From Pseudomonas soli (lineage in GTDB: Bacteria > Pseudomonadota > Gammaproteobacteria > Pseudomonadales > Pseudomonadaceae): a stretch of 64,000 nucleotides of DNA. The position numbers and the translations under genes are program-made. The notes under the pieces are model-generated. The model did no database searches. It was not told the origin of the DNA and saw only the letters and a program-made list of their open reading frames with translations. Below, one piece after another: positions 9,804-18,253 of the stretch (its first letter is position 1; the number at the start of each line of letters is the position of its first letter). The DNA is taken from positions 595,152 through 659,151 of the forward strand of contig NZ_FOEQ01000001.1 in NCBI RefSeq assembly GCF_900110655.1, given 5' to 3'.

Positions 9804-10868
9804 ATGTTCCGACCCAAACTGTTGTTCACCAGCCTCGCCGCACTCGCCTTGGGCGCCTGCTCGCCACAAGACCCACAGGCAGTGACCTCCGCGGCCATCG
9901 CCAAGCAGGTGATCCTGCCGACCTACAGCCGCTGGGTTGAGGCCGACCGGCAACTGGCCGCCAGCGCCTTGGCCTACTGTGAGGGCAAGCAGGACCTCGA
10001 GACCGCCCGTGCCGACTTCCTCAACGCGCAAAAAGCCTGGGCCGAATTGCAGCCATTGCTGGTCGGCCCGCTGGCCGAAGGCAACCGTGCCTGGCAGGTG
10101 CAGTTCTGGCCGGACAAGAAAAACCTGGTCGGCCGCCAGGTCGAGCAACTGGTCAACGGCGAGCAGGCGGTCACCGTCGAATCGCTGGGCAAGGCCAGCG
10201 TCGTGGTCCGTGGCCTGTCCGCCTACGAATACATCCTGTTCGACAGCAAACCGGACATCGCCAGCGCCGAACAGAAGGCCCGCTACTGCCCGCTGCTGGT
10301 CGCCATCGGCGAACACCAGAAGGCCTTGGCCGAAGAGATCCTCAAGGGCTGGAACAGCACCGACGGCATGCTGTCGCAGATGACCAAGTTCCCCAACCAG
10401 CGCTACGCCGACTCCCACGAGGCGATCGCCGACGTGCTGCGTGCCCAGGTCACCGCCCTGGACAGCCTGAAGAAAAAGCTCGGCGCGCCAATGGGCCGGC
10501 AGAGCAAGGGCATTGCCCAACCACTGCAGGCCGAGGCCTGGCGCAGCCACTCGTCGATCAAGAGCCTGGAAGCCTCGCTCAAGGCCGCCCAGACTGTCTG
10601 GGTCGGGGTCGACAACCAAGGCCTGCGCGGACTGCTGGGCAAGGACCAGACGGCACTGGCACAGAAGATCGACGACGCCTATGCTGCTGCGCTCAAGCTG
10701 CTGGCCGACAACCAGAAGACCCTCGGCGAACTGCTGGCCGATGACGCCGGCAAGCAGACCCTCAACCAAATCTACGATGCCCTCAACGTCGTCCACCGCC
10801 TGCACGAAGGCGAGCTGGCCAAGGCGCTGAACATCCAGCTGGGCTTCAACGCCAACGACGGTGACTGA
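9804..10868 (+). CDS. Second imelysin-family lipoprotein (variant motif)
   Basis: A 354-residue exported protein with lipobox LGA|C (Cys19) and overall similarity to M75 imelysin proteins. It differs from IcmP at the signature: the segment reads GLSAYEYILF, with Ser139 where the family His usually sits, while Glu142 is kept. It may therefore have lost a metal- or ligand-binding His. A strong AAGGAG lies 8 nt before the ATG. It sits between the di-haem protein and the DUF1513 gene, whose ATG begins 2 nt after this stop, so the two are clearly co-transcribed. Confidence 0.82.
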   Translation: MFRPKLLFTSLAALALGACSPQDPQAVTSAAIAKQVILPTYSRWVEADRQLAASALAYCEGKQDLETARADFLNAQKAWAELQPLLVGPLAEGNRAWQVQFWPDKKNLVGRQVEQLVNGEQAVTVESLGKASVVVRGLSAYEYILFDSKPDIASAEQKARYCPLLVAIGEHQKALAEEILKGWNSTDGMLSQMTKFPNQRYADSHEAIADVLRAQVTALDSLKKKLGAPMGRQSKGIAQPLQAEAWRSHSSIKSLEASLKAAQTVWVGVDNQGLRGLLGKDQTALAQKIDDAYAAALKLLADNQKTLGELLADDAGKQTLNQIYDALNVVHRLHEGELAKALNIQLGFNANDGD

Positions 10869-10870
10869 TC

Positions 10871-11968
10871 ATGCTGCGACGCCAGGCCCTGAAACTCGGT
10901 AGCGTTCTGCTCAGCGCCCTCACCCTGGGTGGCTGGAGCCTGTTCCGCGGCAAAGGCAGCGAACCCTTGCTGCTTTCGGCCCGCGACGACGGCGACGGCA
11001 AGCACTACGCCGTCGGCTTCCGCCTGGACGGCACCCAGGTGTTCAGCACCCAGGTGGCCCAGCGTTGCCATGCGATCATCAACCACCCGACGCTGCCGAT
11101 CGCACTGTTCGTCGCGCGCCGGCCCGGTACCGAGAGCTATCTGGTCGACCTGCGTGACGGGCGCCTGTTGCAAACCCTCGCCTCACAGCCCAGCCGGCAC
11201 TTCTACGGCCACGCAGTGATCCACAAGGGTGGCGAGTGGCTGTATGCGACCGAGAACGACACCAGCGACCCGGGCCGTGGCGTACTGGGCGTCTACCGCT
11301 TCGAGGGCGAGCGCCTGGTGCACAGCGGCGAGATCCCCACCCACGGCATCGGGCCCCATGAAGTGGCCTGGCTGCCCGATGGCGAGACCCTGGTGGTGGC
11401 CAACGGCGGCATCCGCACCGAGGCCGAGAGCCGGGTGGAGATGAACCTCGACGCCATGGAGCCGAGCCTGGTGCTGATGCAGCGTGACGGCACGCTGCTG
11501 AGCAAGGAGACCCTGGCCCAGCAGATGAACAGCGTGCGTCACCTGGCAGTTGGCGATGATGGCACCATCGCCGCCTGCCAGCAGTTCATGGGTGGCTCGG
11601 AAGAAACCGCCGAACTGCTGGCAATCAAGCGCCCGGGCGAGCCGTTCCAGGCCTTCCCGGTGCCGGAGCGCCAGCTGCAATCGATGGCCCAGTACACCGC
11701 CAGCGTCGCCATCCACAGCGACCTGCGCCTGGTGGCGCTGACCGCGCCGCGGGCCAACCGCCTGTTCATCTGGGACCTGGACAGCGGCGCAGTCAAACTT
11801 GATGCGCCGATGCCCGATTGCGCCGGGGTCGGAGCGGTGAAGGATGGTTTCGTAGTCACCTCCGGGCAAGGCCGCTGCCGCTTCTATGATTGCCGCCAGG
11901 CGCAGTTGATCGGGCAACCGATGGACCTGCCTTCAGGCTTCTGGGATAACCATCTGCACCTGGTCTGA
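10871..11968 (+). CDS. DUF1513 beta-propeller protein, probably exported
   Basis: A 365-residue protein of the DUF1513 family. Repeated blade-like segments (for example GPHEVAWLPDGETLVVANGG and HLAVGDDGTIAACQQ) indicate a WD40/YVTN-like beta-propeller. The N-terminus MLRRQALKLGSVLLSALTL has a twin-arginine-like RRxxLK motif followed by a hydrophobic stretch, suggesting Tat export. The function is unknown. As last gene of the imelysin/di-haem unit, it may act as a periplasmic scaffold or substrate-binding protein for the same process. Confidence 0.82.
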   Translation: MLRRQALKLGSVLLSALTLGGWSLFRGKGSEPLLLSARDDGDGKHYAVGFRLDGTQVFSTQVAQRCHAIINHPTLPIALFVARRPGTESYLVDLRDGRLLQTLASQPSRHFYGHAVIHKGGEWLYATENDTSDPGRGVLGVYRFEGERLVHSGEIPTHGIGPHEVAWLPDGETLVVANGGIRTEAESRVEMNLDAMEPSLVLMQRDGTLLSKETLAQQMNSVRHLAVGDDGTIAACQQFMGGSEETAELLAIKRPGEPFQAFPVPERQLQSMAQYTASVAIHSDLRLVALTAPRANRLFIWDLDSGAVKLDAPMPDCAGVGAVKDGFVVTSGQGRCRFYDCRQAQLIGQPMDLPSGFWDNHLHLV

Positions 11969-11988
11969 TCGCTCTATTGCCTGCACCG

Positions 11989-12062
11989 GCCCCATCGCCG
12001 GCAAGCCGGCTCCCACACCAGCAACACCCTCCTGTGGGAGCCGGCTTGCCGACTATGGGGCC
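11989..12062. repeat. REP-type inverted pair
   Basis: Arm 1 (11989-12017) and arm 2 (12033-12062) are near-perfect reverse complements, each containing the Pseudomonas REP core GCCGGCTTGCCG next to GGGAG. They lie 20 bp after the DUF1513 stop and could form a long hairpin that ends transcription or protects the mRNA 3' end. Confidence 0.85.
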
Positions 12063-12187
12063 ACAACAGGCAATCTATCTCCTCCCCTTTTCCAGAAAAC
12101 CGACAATACTTGCCCCATCGCACGTGGGCCGGATCGCCCGTGGTCGTGCCCGACGAACAACAAAATCCACCTCCAGGGAACCGGACC

Positions 12188-13330
12188 ATGTTGCGCCGCC
12201 GCATGCTGATCATGTTGGCCGTCGTCCTGCTGATCGTGTTGATCCTGGGGGGCATCAAGGCCTTTTCCATCTACCGGCAAGTGCAGATGTTCTCGCAGCC
12301 CAGGCCCCCGGTCAGTGTTGCCGCTGCCCAGGCCGAGCTACGCCAGTGGCAGGAGCGCCTGCCGGCGGTCGGGAGCCTCAAGGCCTACCAGGGCGTTGAG
12401 TTGAGCCTTGAGGTGGCCGGGACGGTAAAGTCGCTGCATTTCGAATCCGGGCAACAGGTCAAGGCCGGCCAGTTGTTGCTGCAATTGGACAGCGACCAGG
12501 AAACCGCCCTGCTCGGCACCGCACAGGCCGACCTGGGGCTGGCCAAGGTCGACTTCGGCCGCGGCAGCCAACTGGTCGGCGACTCGGCGATCTCCCGTGG
12601 CGAATATGACCGCCTGGCCAGCCAGTACCGGCGCAACCAGGCCGTGGTCGACCAGCTCAAGGCATCGCTGGCGAAAAAGAGCATCAGCGCTCCGTTCAGC
12701 GGCACCATCGGCATCCGCCAAGTGGACGTCGGCGCCTACCTGCCCAGCGGTACGGTGATCGCCACCCTGCAGGATCTGTCCAGTCTCTACGTCGACTTCA
12801 ATGTGCCCGAGCAGGCGTTGCCACACCTGAGCCTCGGCCAGCGCGTGCTGGCCCAGGTGGCCGCCTACCCTGACCAGACCTTCCCCGCCAGCCTCAGCGC
12901 GATCAACCCCAAGGTCGAGGAAAGCACGCGCAACCTGATGGTCCGCGCCACCCTGGCCAACCCCGAAGGCAAGCTGCTGCCGGGCATGTTCGCCAGCCTG
13001 CAACTGTTGCTGCCCGACCCGCAACCGCAGGTCGTGGTGCCGGAAAACGCCATCACCTACACCCTCTACGGCAACTCGGTGTATCGCGTCAGCCCGAAAA
13101 AGGGCGAGGACGGCCAGCCGCTGCACGATGCCAACGATCAGCCGCAGCTGATCGCCGAACAACTCACCGTGCAGACCGGCGAGCGTCGCGACGGTTGGGT
13201 CGTGGTGCTCAAGGGCCTGCAGGCCGGTGACCAGGTCGTCACCGCGGGTCAGCTCAAGCTGAGCCCAGGCGCGGCGATCCGCATCAGCGCCGATTCAGCC
13301 CTGAAACCCGCCGCGCCTGGCGCGCAGTGA
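12188..13330 (+). CDS. mexV: RND efflux periplasmic adaptor (MexV-like)
   Basis: A 380-residue membrane-fusion protein. It has one N-terminal membrane anchor (about residues 7-28) and no lipobox Cys, then a lipoyl-like half motif, a short alpha-hairpin, the second lipoyl half (SAPFSGTIGIRQVDVGAYL) and a beta-barrel domain. The ATG at 12188 follows AGGGA with 9-nt spacing. It overlaps no gene but is 13 bp from the pump gene, so the pair form one operon. The MexV name rests on close similarity of the partner pump to MexW and on its position beside the imelysin cluster, as I remember it in P. aeruginosa. Confidence 0.8.
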   Translation: MLRRRMLIMLAVVLLIVLILGGIKAFSIYRQVQMFSQPRPPVSVAAAQAELRQWQERLPAVGSLKAYQGVELSLEVAGTVKSLHFESGQQVKAGQLLLQLDSDQETALLGTAQADLGLAKVDFGRGSQLVGDSAISRGEYDRLASQYRRNQAVVDQLKASLAKKSISAPFSGTIGIRQVDVGAYLPSGTVIATLQDLSSLYVDFNVPEQALPHLSLGQRVLAQVAAYPDQTFPASLSAINPKVEESTRNLMVRATLANPEGKLLPGMFASLQLLLPDPQPQVVVPENAITYTLYGNSVYRVSPKKGEDGQPLHDANDQPQLIAEQLTVQTGERRDGWVVVLKGLQAGDQVVTAGQLKLSPGAAIRISADSALKPAAPGAQ

Positions 13331-13343
13331 ACGGGAGGCGGCC

Positions 13344-16300
13344 ATGGCGTTCACCGACCCGTTCATCCGCCGCCCGGTGCTGGCCTGCGTGGTCAGCCTG
13401 CTGATCCTGCTGCTGGGCCTGCAGGCCTGGAGCAAGCTGCAGATCCGCCAGTACCCGCAGATGGAAAACGCCCTGATCACGGTGACGACCGCCTACCCCG
13501 GGGCCAACGCCGAGACCATCCAGGGCTACATCACCCAGCCGCTGCAGCAGAGCCTGGCCAGCGCCGACGGCATCGACTACATGACCTCGGTGAGCCGGCA
13601 GAACTTCTCGATCATTTCGGTCTACGCGCGGATCGGCGCCGACACCGACCGGCTGTTCACCCAGTTGCTGGCCAAGGCCAACGAGGTGCGCAACAAGCTG
13701 CCCCAGGACTCCGAGGATCCGGTACTGAGCAAGGAGGCCGCCGACGCCTCGGCACTGATGTACATCAGCTTCTACAGCAAGGAAATGAGCAACCCGCAGA
13801 TCACCGACTACCTGTCACGGGTCATCCAACCCAAACTGGCCACGTTGCCGGGCATGGCCGAGGCCGAGATTCTCGGCAACCAGGTGTTCGCCATGCGTAT
13901 CTGGATCGATCCGGTGAAGCTGGCCGGCTTCGGCCTGTCGGCAGTGGACGTGACCAACGCCGTGCGCCGCTACAACTTCCTCTCCGCAGCTGGCGAAGTG
14001 AAGGGCGAGTACGTGGTCACCAGCATCAACGCCAGCACCGAGCTCAAGTCTGCCGAAGCCTTCGCCGCCCTACCGGTGAAGACCAGCGGTGACAGCCGGG
14101 TACTGCTGGGTGACGTGGCCCGGGTGGAAATGGGCGCCGAAAACTACGACACGGTCAGTTCGTTCGACGGCACGCCCTCGGTTTACATCGGCATCAAGGC
14201 CACGCCGGCGGCCAACCCGCTGGAGGTTATCAAGGAAGTACGGCGGATCATGCCGCAGCTCGAAGAACAACTGCCCTCCAGCCTGAAGGTGTCCATCGCC
14301 TACGACGCCACCCTGTTTATCCAGGCCTCCATCGACGAAGTGATCAAGACCCTCGGCGAGGCGGTGCTGATCGTCATCGTCGTGGTGTTTTTGTTCCTCG
14401 GCGCCCTGCGGTCGGTGGTGATCCCGGTGGTGACCATCCCGTTGTCGATGATTGGCGTGCTGTTTTTCATGCAGATGATGGGCTATTCGCTGAATTTGCT
14501 GACCCTGCTGGCGATGGTACTGGCCATCGGCCTGGTGGTGGATGACGCCATCGTCGTGGTGGAAAACATCCACCGCCATATCGAAGAAGGCAAGACGCCC
14601 CTCGAAGCGGCCCTGGAGGGTGCCCGCGAGATCGCCCTGCCGGTCGTGTCCATGACTATCACCTTGGCTGCTGTGTACGCTCCCATTGGTTTTCTCACCG
14701 GGCTGACCGGCGCCCTGTTCAAGGAGTTCGCCCTGACCCTGGCCGGAGCCGTGGTCATCTCCGGGGTCGTCGCCCTCACCCTCTCCCCCATGATGTGCGC
14801 CGTGCTGCTGCGCCACGAACAGAACCCCAGCGGGCTGGCCCACCGCCTGGACCTGATCTTCGAATCGCTCAAGGTACGCTACCAGCGCCTGCTGCACGGT
14901 ACGCTCAACAGCCGCCCGGTGGTGCTGGCGTTCGCCGTGCTCATCATGTGCCTGATCCCGGTGCTGCTGATGTTCACCCGCAACGAGCTGGCCCCGGAGG
15001 AGGACCAGGGGGTTATCTTCATGATGAGCAGTTCACCGCAAACCGCGAACCTGGACTACCTCAACGCCTATACCGACCAGTTCACGCCAATCTTCAAGGG
15101 CTTCCCCGAGTACTACTCGTCATTCCAGATCAATGGTTTCAACGGCGTACAGAGCGGTATCGGCGGCTTCCTGCTCAAACCCTGGAACGAACGCGAGCGC
15201 ACGCAGATGCAGCTGTTGCCGCTGGTGCAGGCCAAACTCGAACAGATCGGCGGCCTGCAGATCTTCGGCTTCAACTTGCCATCGCTGCCCGGCACCGGCG
15301 AGGGCCTGCCGTTCCAGCTGGTGATCAACACCGCCGGTGATTACCCGGCGCTGCTGGAGGTGGCGCAACGGGTCAAGGAGCGCGCCCAGGCCTCGGGTAA
15401 ATTCGCCTTCCTCGACATCGACCTGGCCTTCGACAAACCGGAGGTGGTGATCGACATCGACCGCGCCAAGGCGGCGCAGATGGGCGTGTCGATGGACACC
15501 CTTGGCAGCACCCTGGCGACCTTGCTTGGCGAGGCCGAGATCAACCGCTTTACGCTGGAGGGGCGCAGCTATAAGGTCATCGCCCAGGTTGAACGGCCCT
15601 ACCGCGCCAACCCCGGCTGGTTGAACAGCTACTACGTAAAGAACGAGCAAGGCCAGCTGTTGCCATTATCAACCTTGATCACCCTGAGCGACCGGGCCCG
15701 GCCGCGACAGCTCAACCAGTTCCAGCAGCTGAACTCGGCGATCATCCAGGGCGTTCCGCTGGTGAGCATGGGTGAAGCACTGGAAACCGTGCGCGCCATC
15801 GCCCGCGAGGAGGCGCCGGAAGGCTTTTCACTGGACTATGCCGGGACAGCTCGGCAGTTCGTCCAGGAGGGCAGCGCGTTGTGGGTGACCTTCGGCCTGG
15901 CGCTGGCGATCATCTTCCTGGTGCTGGCGGCGCAGTTCGAGAGCTTCCGCGATCCGCTGGTGATTCTGGTGACCGTGCCGTTGTCCATCTGCGGTGCGCT
16001 CTTGCCGCTGTTCCTTGGGGTCTCGAGCATGAACATCTATACCCAGGTGGGGTTGGTGACACTGATCGGGCTGATTACCAAGCATGGGATTCTCATTGTC
16101 GAGTTTGCCAATCAGCTACGGGACGAGCGGGGGTTTGGGGTACGCGAGGCAATCGAAGAAGCCGCTGCGATTCGCCTGCGGCCGGTGCTGATGACCACGG
16201 CGGCCATGGTGTTTGGCATGGTGCCCTTGATTTTGGCCACCGGGGCCGGGGCGGTCAGCCGGTTTGATATCGGGATGGTGATTGCTACCGGGATGTCGGT

Positions 16301-16376
16301 GGGGACTTTGTTTACGTTGTTTGTTTTGCCGTGCATTTATAGTGTTTTGGCGCATAAAGGTGTTGCTGGGGCTTGA
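13344..16376 (+). CDS. mexW: RND multidrug efflux transporter (MexW-like)
   Basis: A 1010-residue inner-membrane RND pump of the HAE-1 class, with twelve expected transmembrane helices and two large periplasmic loops. The proton-relay Asp pair lies in GLVVDDAIVVVENI (Asp400/Asp401), and a relay Lys sits in GLITKHGILIVEF. The N-terminus MAFTDPFIRRPVLA is typical of MexW. GGGAGG precedes the ATG. No outer-membrane channel or regulator is adjacent; MexVW in P. aeruginosa borrows OprM. The last 90 or so codons use many GGG, TTT, TTG and GTT codons, unlike the rest of the gene. Confidence 0.88.
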   Translation: MAFTDPFIRRPVLACVVSLLILLLGLQAWSKLQIRQYPQMENALITVTTAYPGANAETIQGYITQPLQQSLASADGIDYMTSVSRQNFSIISVYARIGADTDRLFTQLLAKANEVRNKLPQDSEDPVLSKEAADASALMYISFYSKEMSNPQITDYLSRVIQPKLATLPGMAEAEILGNQVFAMRIWIDPVKLAGFGLSAVDVTNAVRRYNFLSAAGEVKGEYVVTSINASTELKSAEAFAALPVKTSGDSRVLLGDVARVEMGAENYDTVSSFDGTPSVYIGIKATPAANPLEVIKEVRRIMPQLEEQLPSSLKVSIAYDATLFIQASIDEVIKTLGEAVLIVIVVVFLFLGALRSVVIPVVTIPLSMIGVLFFMQMMGYSLNLLTLLAMVLAIGLVVDDAIVVVENIHRHIEEGKTPLEAALEGAREIALPVVSMTITLAAVYAPIGFLTGLTGALFKEFALTLAGAVVISGVVALTLSPMMCAVLLRHEQNPSGLAHRLDLIFESLKVRYQRLLHGTLNSRPVVLAFAVLIMCLIPVLLMFTRNELAPEEDQGVIFMMSSSPQTANLDYLNAYTDQFTPIFKGFPEYYSSFQINGFNGVQSGIGGFLLKPWNERERTQMQLLPLVQAKLEQIGGLQIFGFNLPSLPGTGEGLPFQLVINTAGDYPALLEVAQRVKERAQASGKFAFLDIDLAFDKPEVVIDIDRAKAAQMGVSMDTLGSTLATLLGEAEINRFTLEGRSYKVIAQVERPYRANPGWLNSYYVKNEQGQLLPLSTLITLSDRARPRQLNQFQQLNSAIIQGVPLVSMGEALETVRAIAREEAPEGFSLDYAGTARQFVQEGSALWVTFGLALAIIFLVLAAQFESFRDPLVILVTVPLSICGALLPLFLGVSSMNIYTQVGLVTLIGLITKHGILIVEFANQLRDERGFGVREAIEEAAAIRLRPVLMTTAAMVFGMVPLILATGAGAVSRFDIGMVIATGMSVGTLFTLFVLPCIYSVLAHKGVAGA

Positions 16377-16416
16377 GGGTGATTGTTTTTGGTTTTGTAT
16401 GCGTATTCGTAGACGA

Positions 16417-17070
16417 TATCGACATTTAGTCACCTTTCCGCCCTTACGGCGGCCGACTTTTGTCGTGGCAAAAGTCGGCAAAACCGTTCGGCTCCGTTCA
16501 TACGGCTCCTACGCTTCGCTCCGGGGTTCCCTCGCTCCGTTCTTGCTCCCGTGGGTACCGCGCTGTACGCCCCATCCTGGGGCGCAGCGCTCGACGGCCA
16601 TCCATGGCCGTCGCCCCACTACGCAAGAACTCCGCTCGGCCTCCTGAAGTCGCGATTGGCAGCGCCTGAACTATCGCGCGCTTAGAAGCAAGAGCAAGAG
16701 CAGGAAATGCGAGGTTTACTGTTTCAAAGTAAGTTATATATTGGCTGTGCCCCGCGAAACAATCGAGAGTTTAATTACGCTCCAACTAGCGACAGCTGCG
16801 CCAGTCCAGGCGCCGCCCGTAACTTCGCGACTTCAGGAGGCCGAACGCAGGTCTTGCGGAGGGAGGTGACGGGCATGGATGCCCGTCAAGCGCTGCGCCC
16901 CAGGATGGGGCGTTCAGCGCGGTCCTCCCGGGAGCAAGGCCGGAGTGAGGGAACCCGGAGCGAAGCGGAGGGCCGGATGAATGGAGCGAGGATTTTTTGG
17001 TTCCTTTTTGATCCTTCAAAAAGGGACCCGCCGTAAGGGCGGAAAGGTGAATAAGCGTCGACATCAAAAA
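16417..17070. repeat. Large imperfect inverted repeat with internal hairpins
   Basis: Two arms of about 260 bp (about 16417-16680 and 16795-17070) are imperfect reverse complements around a spacer of about 115 bp. Shared blocks include CCGCCCTTACGGCGG near each outer end and a CGCCCCA/TGGGGCG hairpin. At two positions the arms differ in sequence but keep the stem: 16593-16612 versus 16868-16887, and 16452-16479 versus 16999-17028. The element lies between the convergent mexW and hisC genes. Short open frames here look spurious. It resembles dispersed repeats I recall from other Pseudomonas genomes, where they are often misannotated as genes. No transposase or target duplication was found. Confidence 0.8.
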
Positions 17071-17099
17071 TGAATGCGCATACAACTTCCAAAACCACC

Positions 17100-17141
<42 letters not shown>

Positions 17142-17201
17142 AGGGCGAATCAGAAGTCAGAACAACCACCCCCAATCCGCCCCCCTGTCAAACCCCTGAA
17201 A

Positions 17202-18251
17202 TCAATTCAAAGCATCAAGCAAAGCCTGGTTCATCTCCGGCGTCCCAATCGTAATCCGCAGGAACTGCGCAATCCGCTCCTGCTTGAAGTGCCGAACAAT
17301 CACCCCTTGCTCACGAAGCCGCGCCGCGATCCCGGCAGCATCCTGCCCGGGATGCCGGGCAAAGATAAAGTTCGCCGCCGAAGGCAGCACTTCGAACCCA
17401 CGCGCCACCAACTCAGAAACCAGCACGTCCCGGCTGTCGATAACCTTGCGGCAGGTCTCATCGAAATACTCACGGTCGTCGAACGCCGCCGCCGCCCCGA
17501 CAATCGCCATGCGATCCAACGGATAGGAGTTGAAGCTATTCTTGATCCGCTCCAACGCCTCGATCAGGTCGGGATGCCCCACCGCCAGGCCAACCCTGAG
17601 CCCCGCCAGCGAACGCGACTTGGACAAGGTCTGGGTCACCAGCAGGTTGTCATAGCGATCAACCAGGCTGATGGCCGTTTCGCCACCGAAATCGATGTAG
17701 GCCTCATCGACCACCACCACCGAATCCCGGTTGGCCTGCAGCAGTTGCTCGACCGCCTCAAGCGGCAACAGGCAGCCGGTCGGCGCATTGGGGTTGGGGA
17801 AGATGACCCCGGCATTAGGCTTGCTGTAGTCCGAAACCCGGATCTGGAACTGCTCATCCAGTGCTACCTGCTCGAACGCGATACCGTACAGACCGCAATA
17901 CACCGGGTAGAAGCTGTAGCTCACGTCCGGGAACAGCAGCGGCCCGCGGTCATGCTGGAACAGACCGTGGAAAATGTGCGCCAGCACCTCGTCCGAGCCG
18001 TTACCGACGAACACCTGCGCTGGCGTCACGCCGTAGTACTCGGCCACCGCCTGCTTGAGCCGGTCACCATTCGGGTCCGGATACAGCCGCAGGTTGTCGT
18101 TGAGCTCGCCGCGCATGGCTTCCAGCGCCTTGGGCGACGGGCCATAGGGGTTCTCGTTGGTGTTCAGCTTGACCAGCCGCGCCAGCTTCGGCTGCTCACC
18201 CGGCACGTAAGGCACCAGGTCCTTGACGAAGGGACTCCAGAATCGACTCAT
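17202..18251 (-). CDS. hisC: Histidinol-phosphate aminotransferase
   Basis: A 349-residue fold-type I PLP aminotransferase that converts imidazole-acetol phosphate and glutamate to histidinol phosphate and 2-oxoglutarate. The PLP lysine is Lys211 in [19 protein letters not shown] near the N-terminus and PNPNAPTG in the middle are family signatures. It starts 2 bp after the hisD stop codon and closes the murA-hisG-hisD-hisC run. Its 3' end faces the large repeat; no classical terminator is evident. Confidence 0.95.
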   Translation of the reverse strand: MSRFWSPFVKDLVPYVPGEQPKLARLVKLNTNENPYGPSPKALEAMRGELNDNLRLYPDPNGDRLKQAVAEYYGVTPAQVFVGNGSDEVLAHIFHGLFQHDRGPLLFPDVSYSFYPVYCGLYGIAFEQVALDEQFQIRVSDYSKPNAGVIFPNPNAPTGCLLPLEAVEQLLQANRDSVVVVDEAYIDFGGETAISLVDRYDNLLVTQTLSKSRSLAGLRVGLAVGHPDLIEALERIKNSFNSYPLDRMAIVGAAAAFDDREYFDETCRKVIDSRDVLVSELVARGFEVLPSAANFIFARHPGQDAAGIAARLREQGVIVRHFKQERIAQFLRITIGTPEMNQALLDALN

Positions 18252-18253
18252 GC

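Noticed and set aside
16460..17036. Short open frames inside the large inverted repeat
   Set aside because: They are composed of hairpin sequence, have no ribosome binding site, and the two arms encode unrelated peptides.
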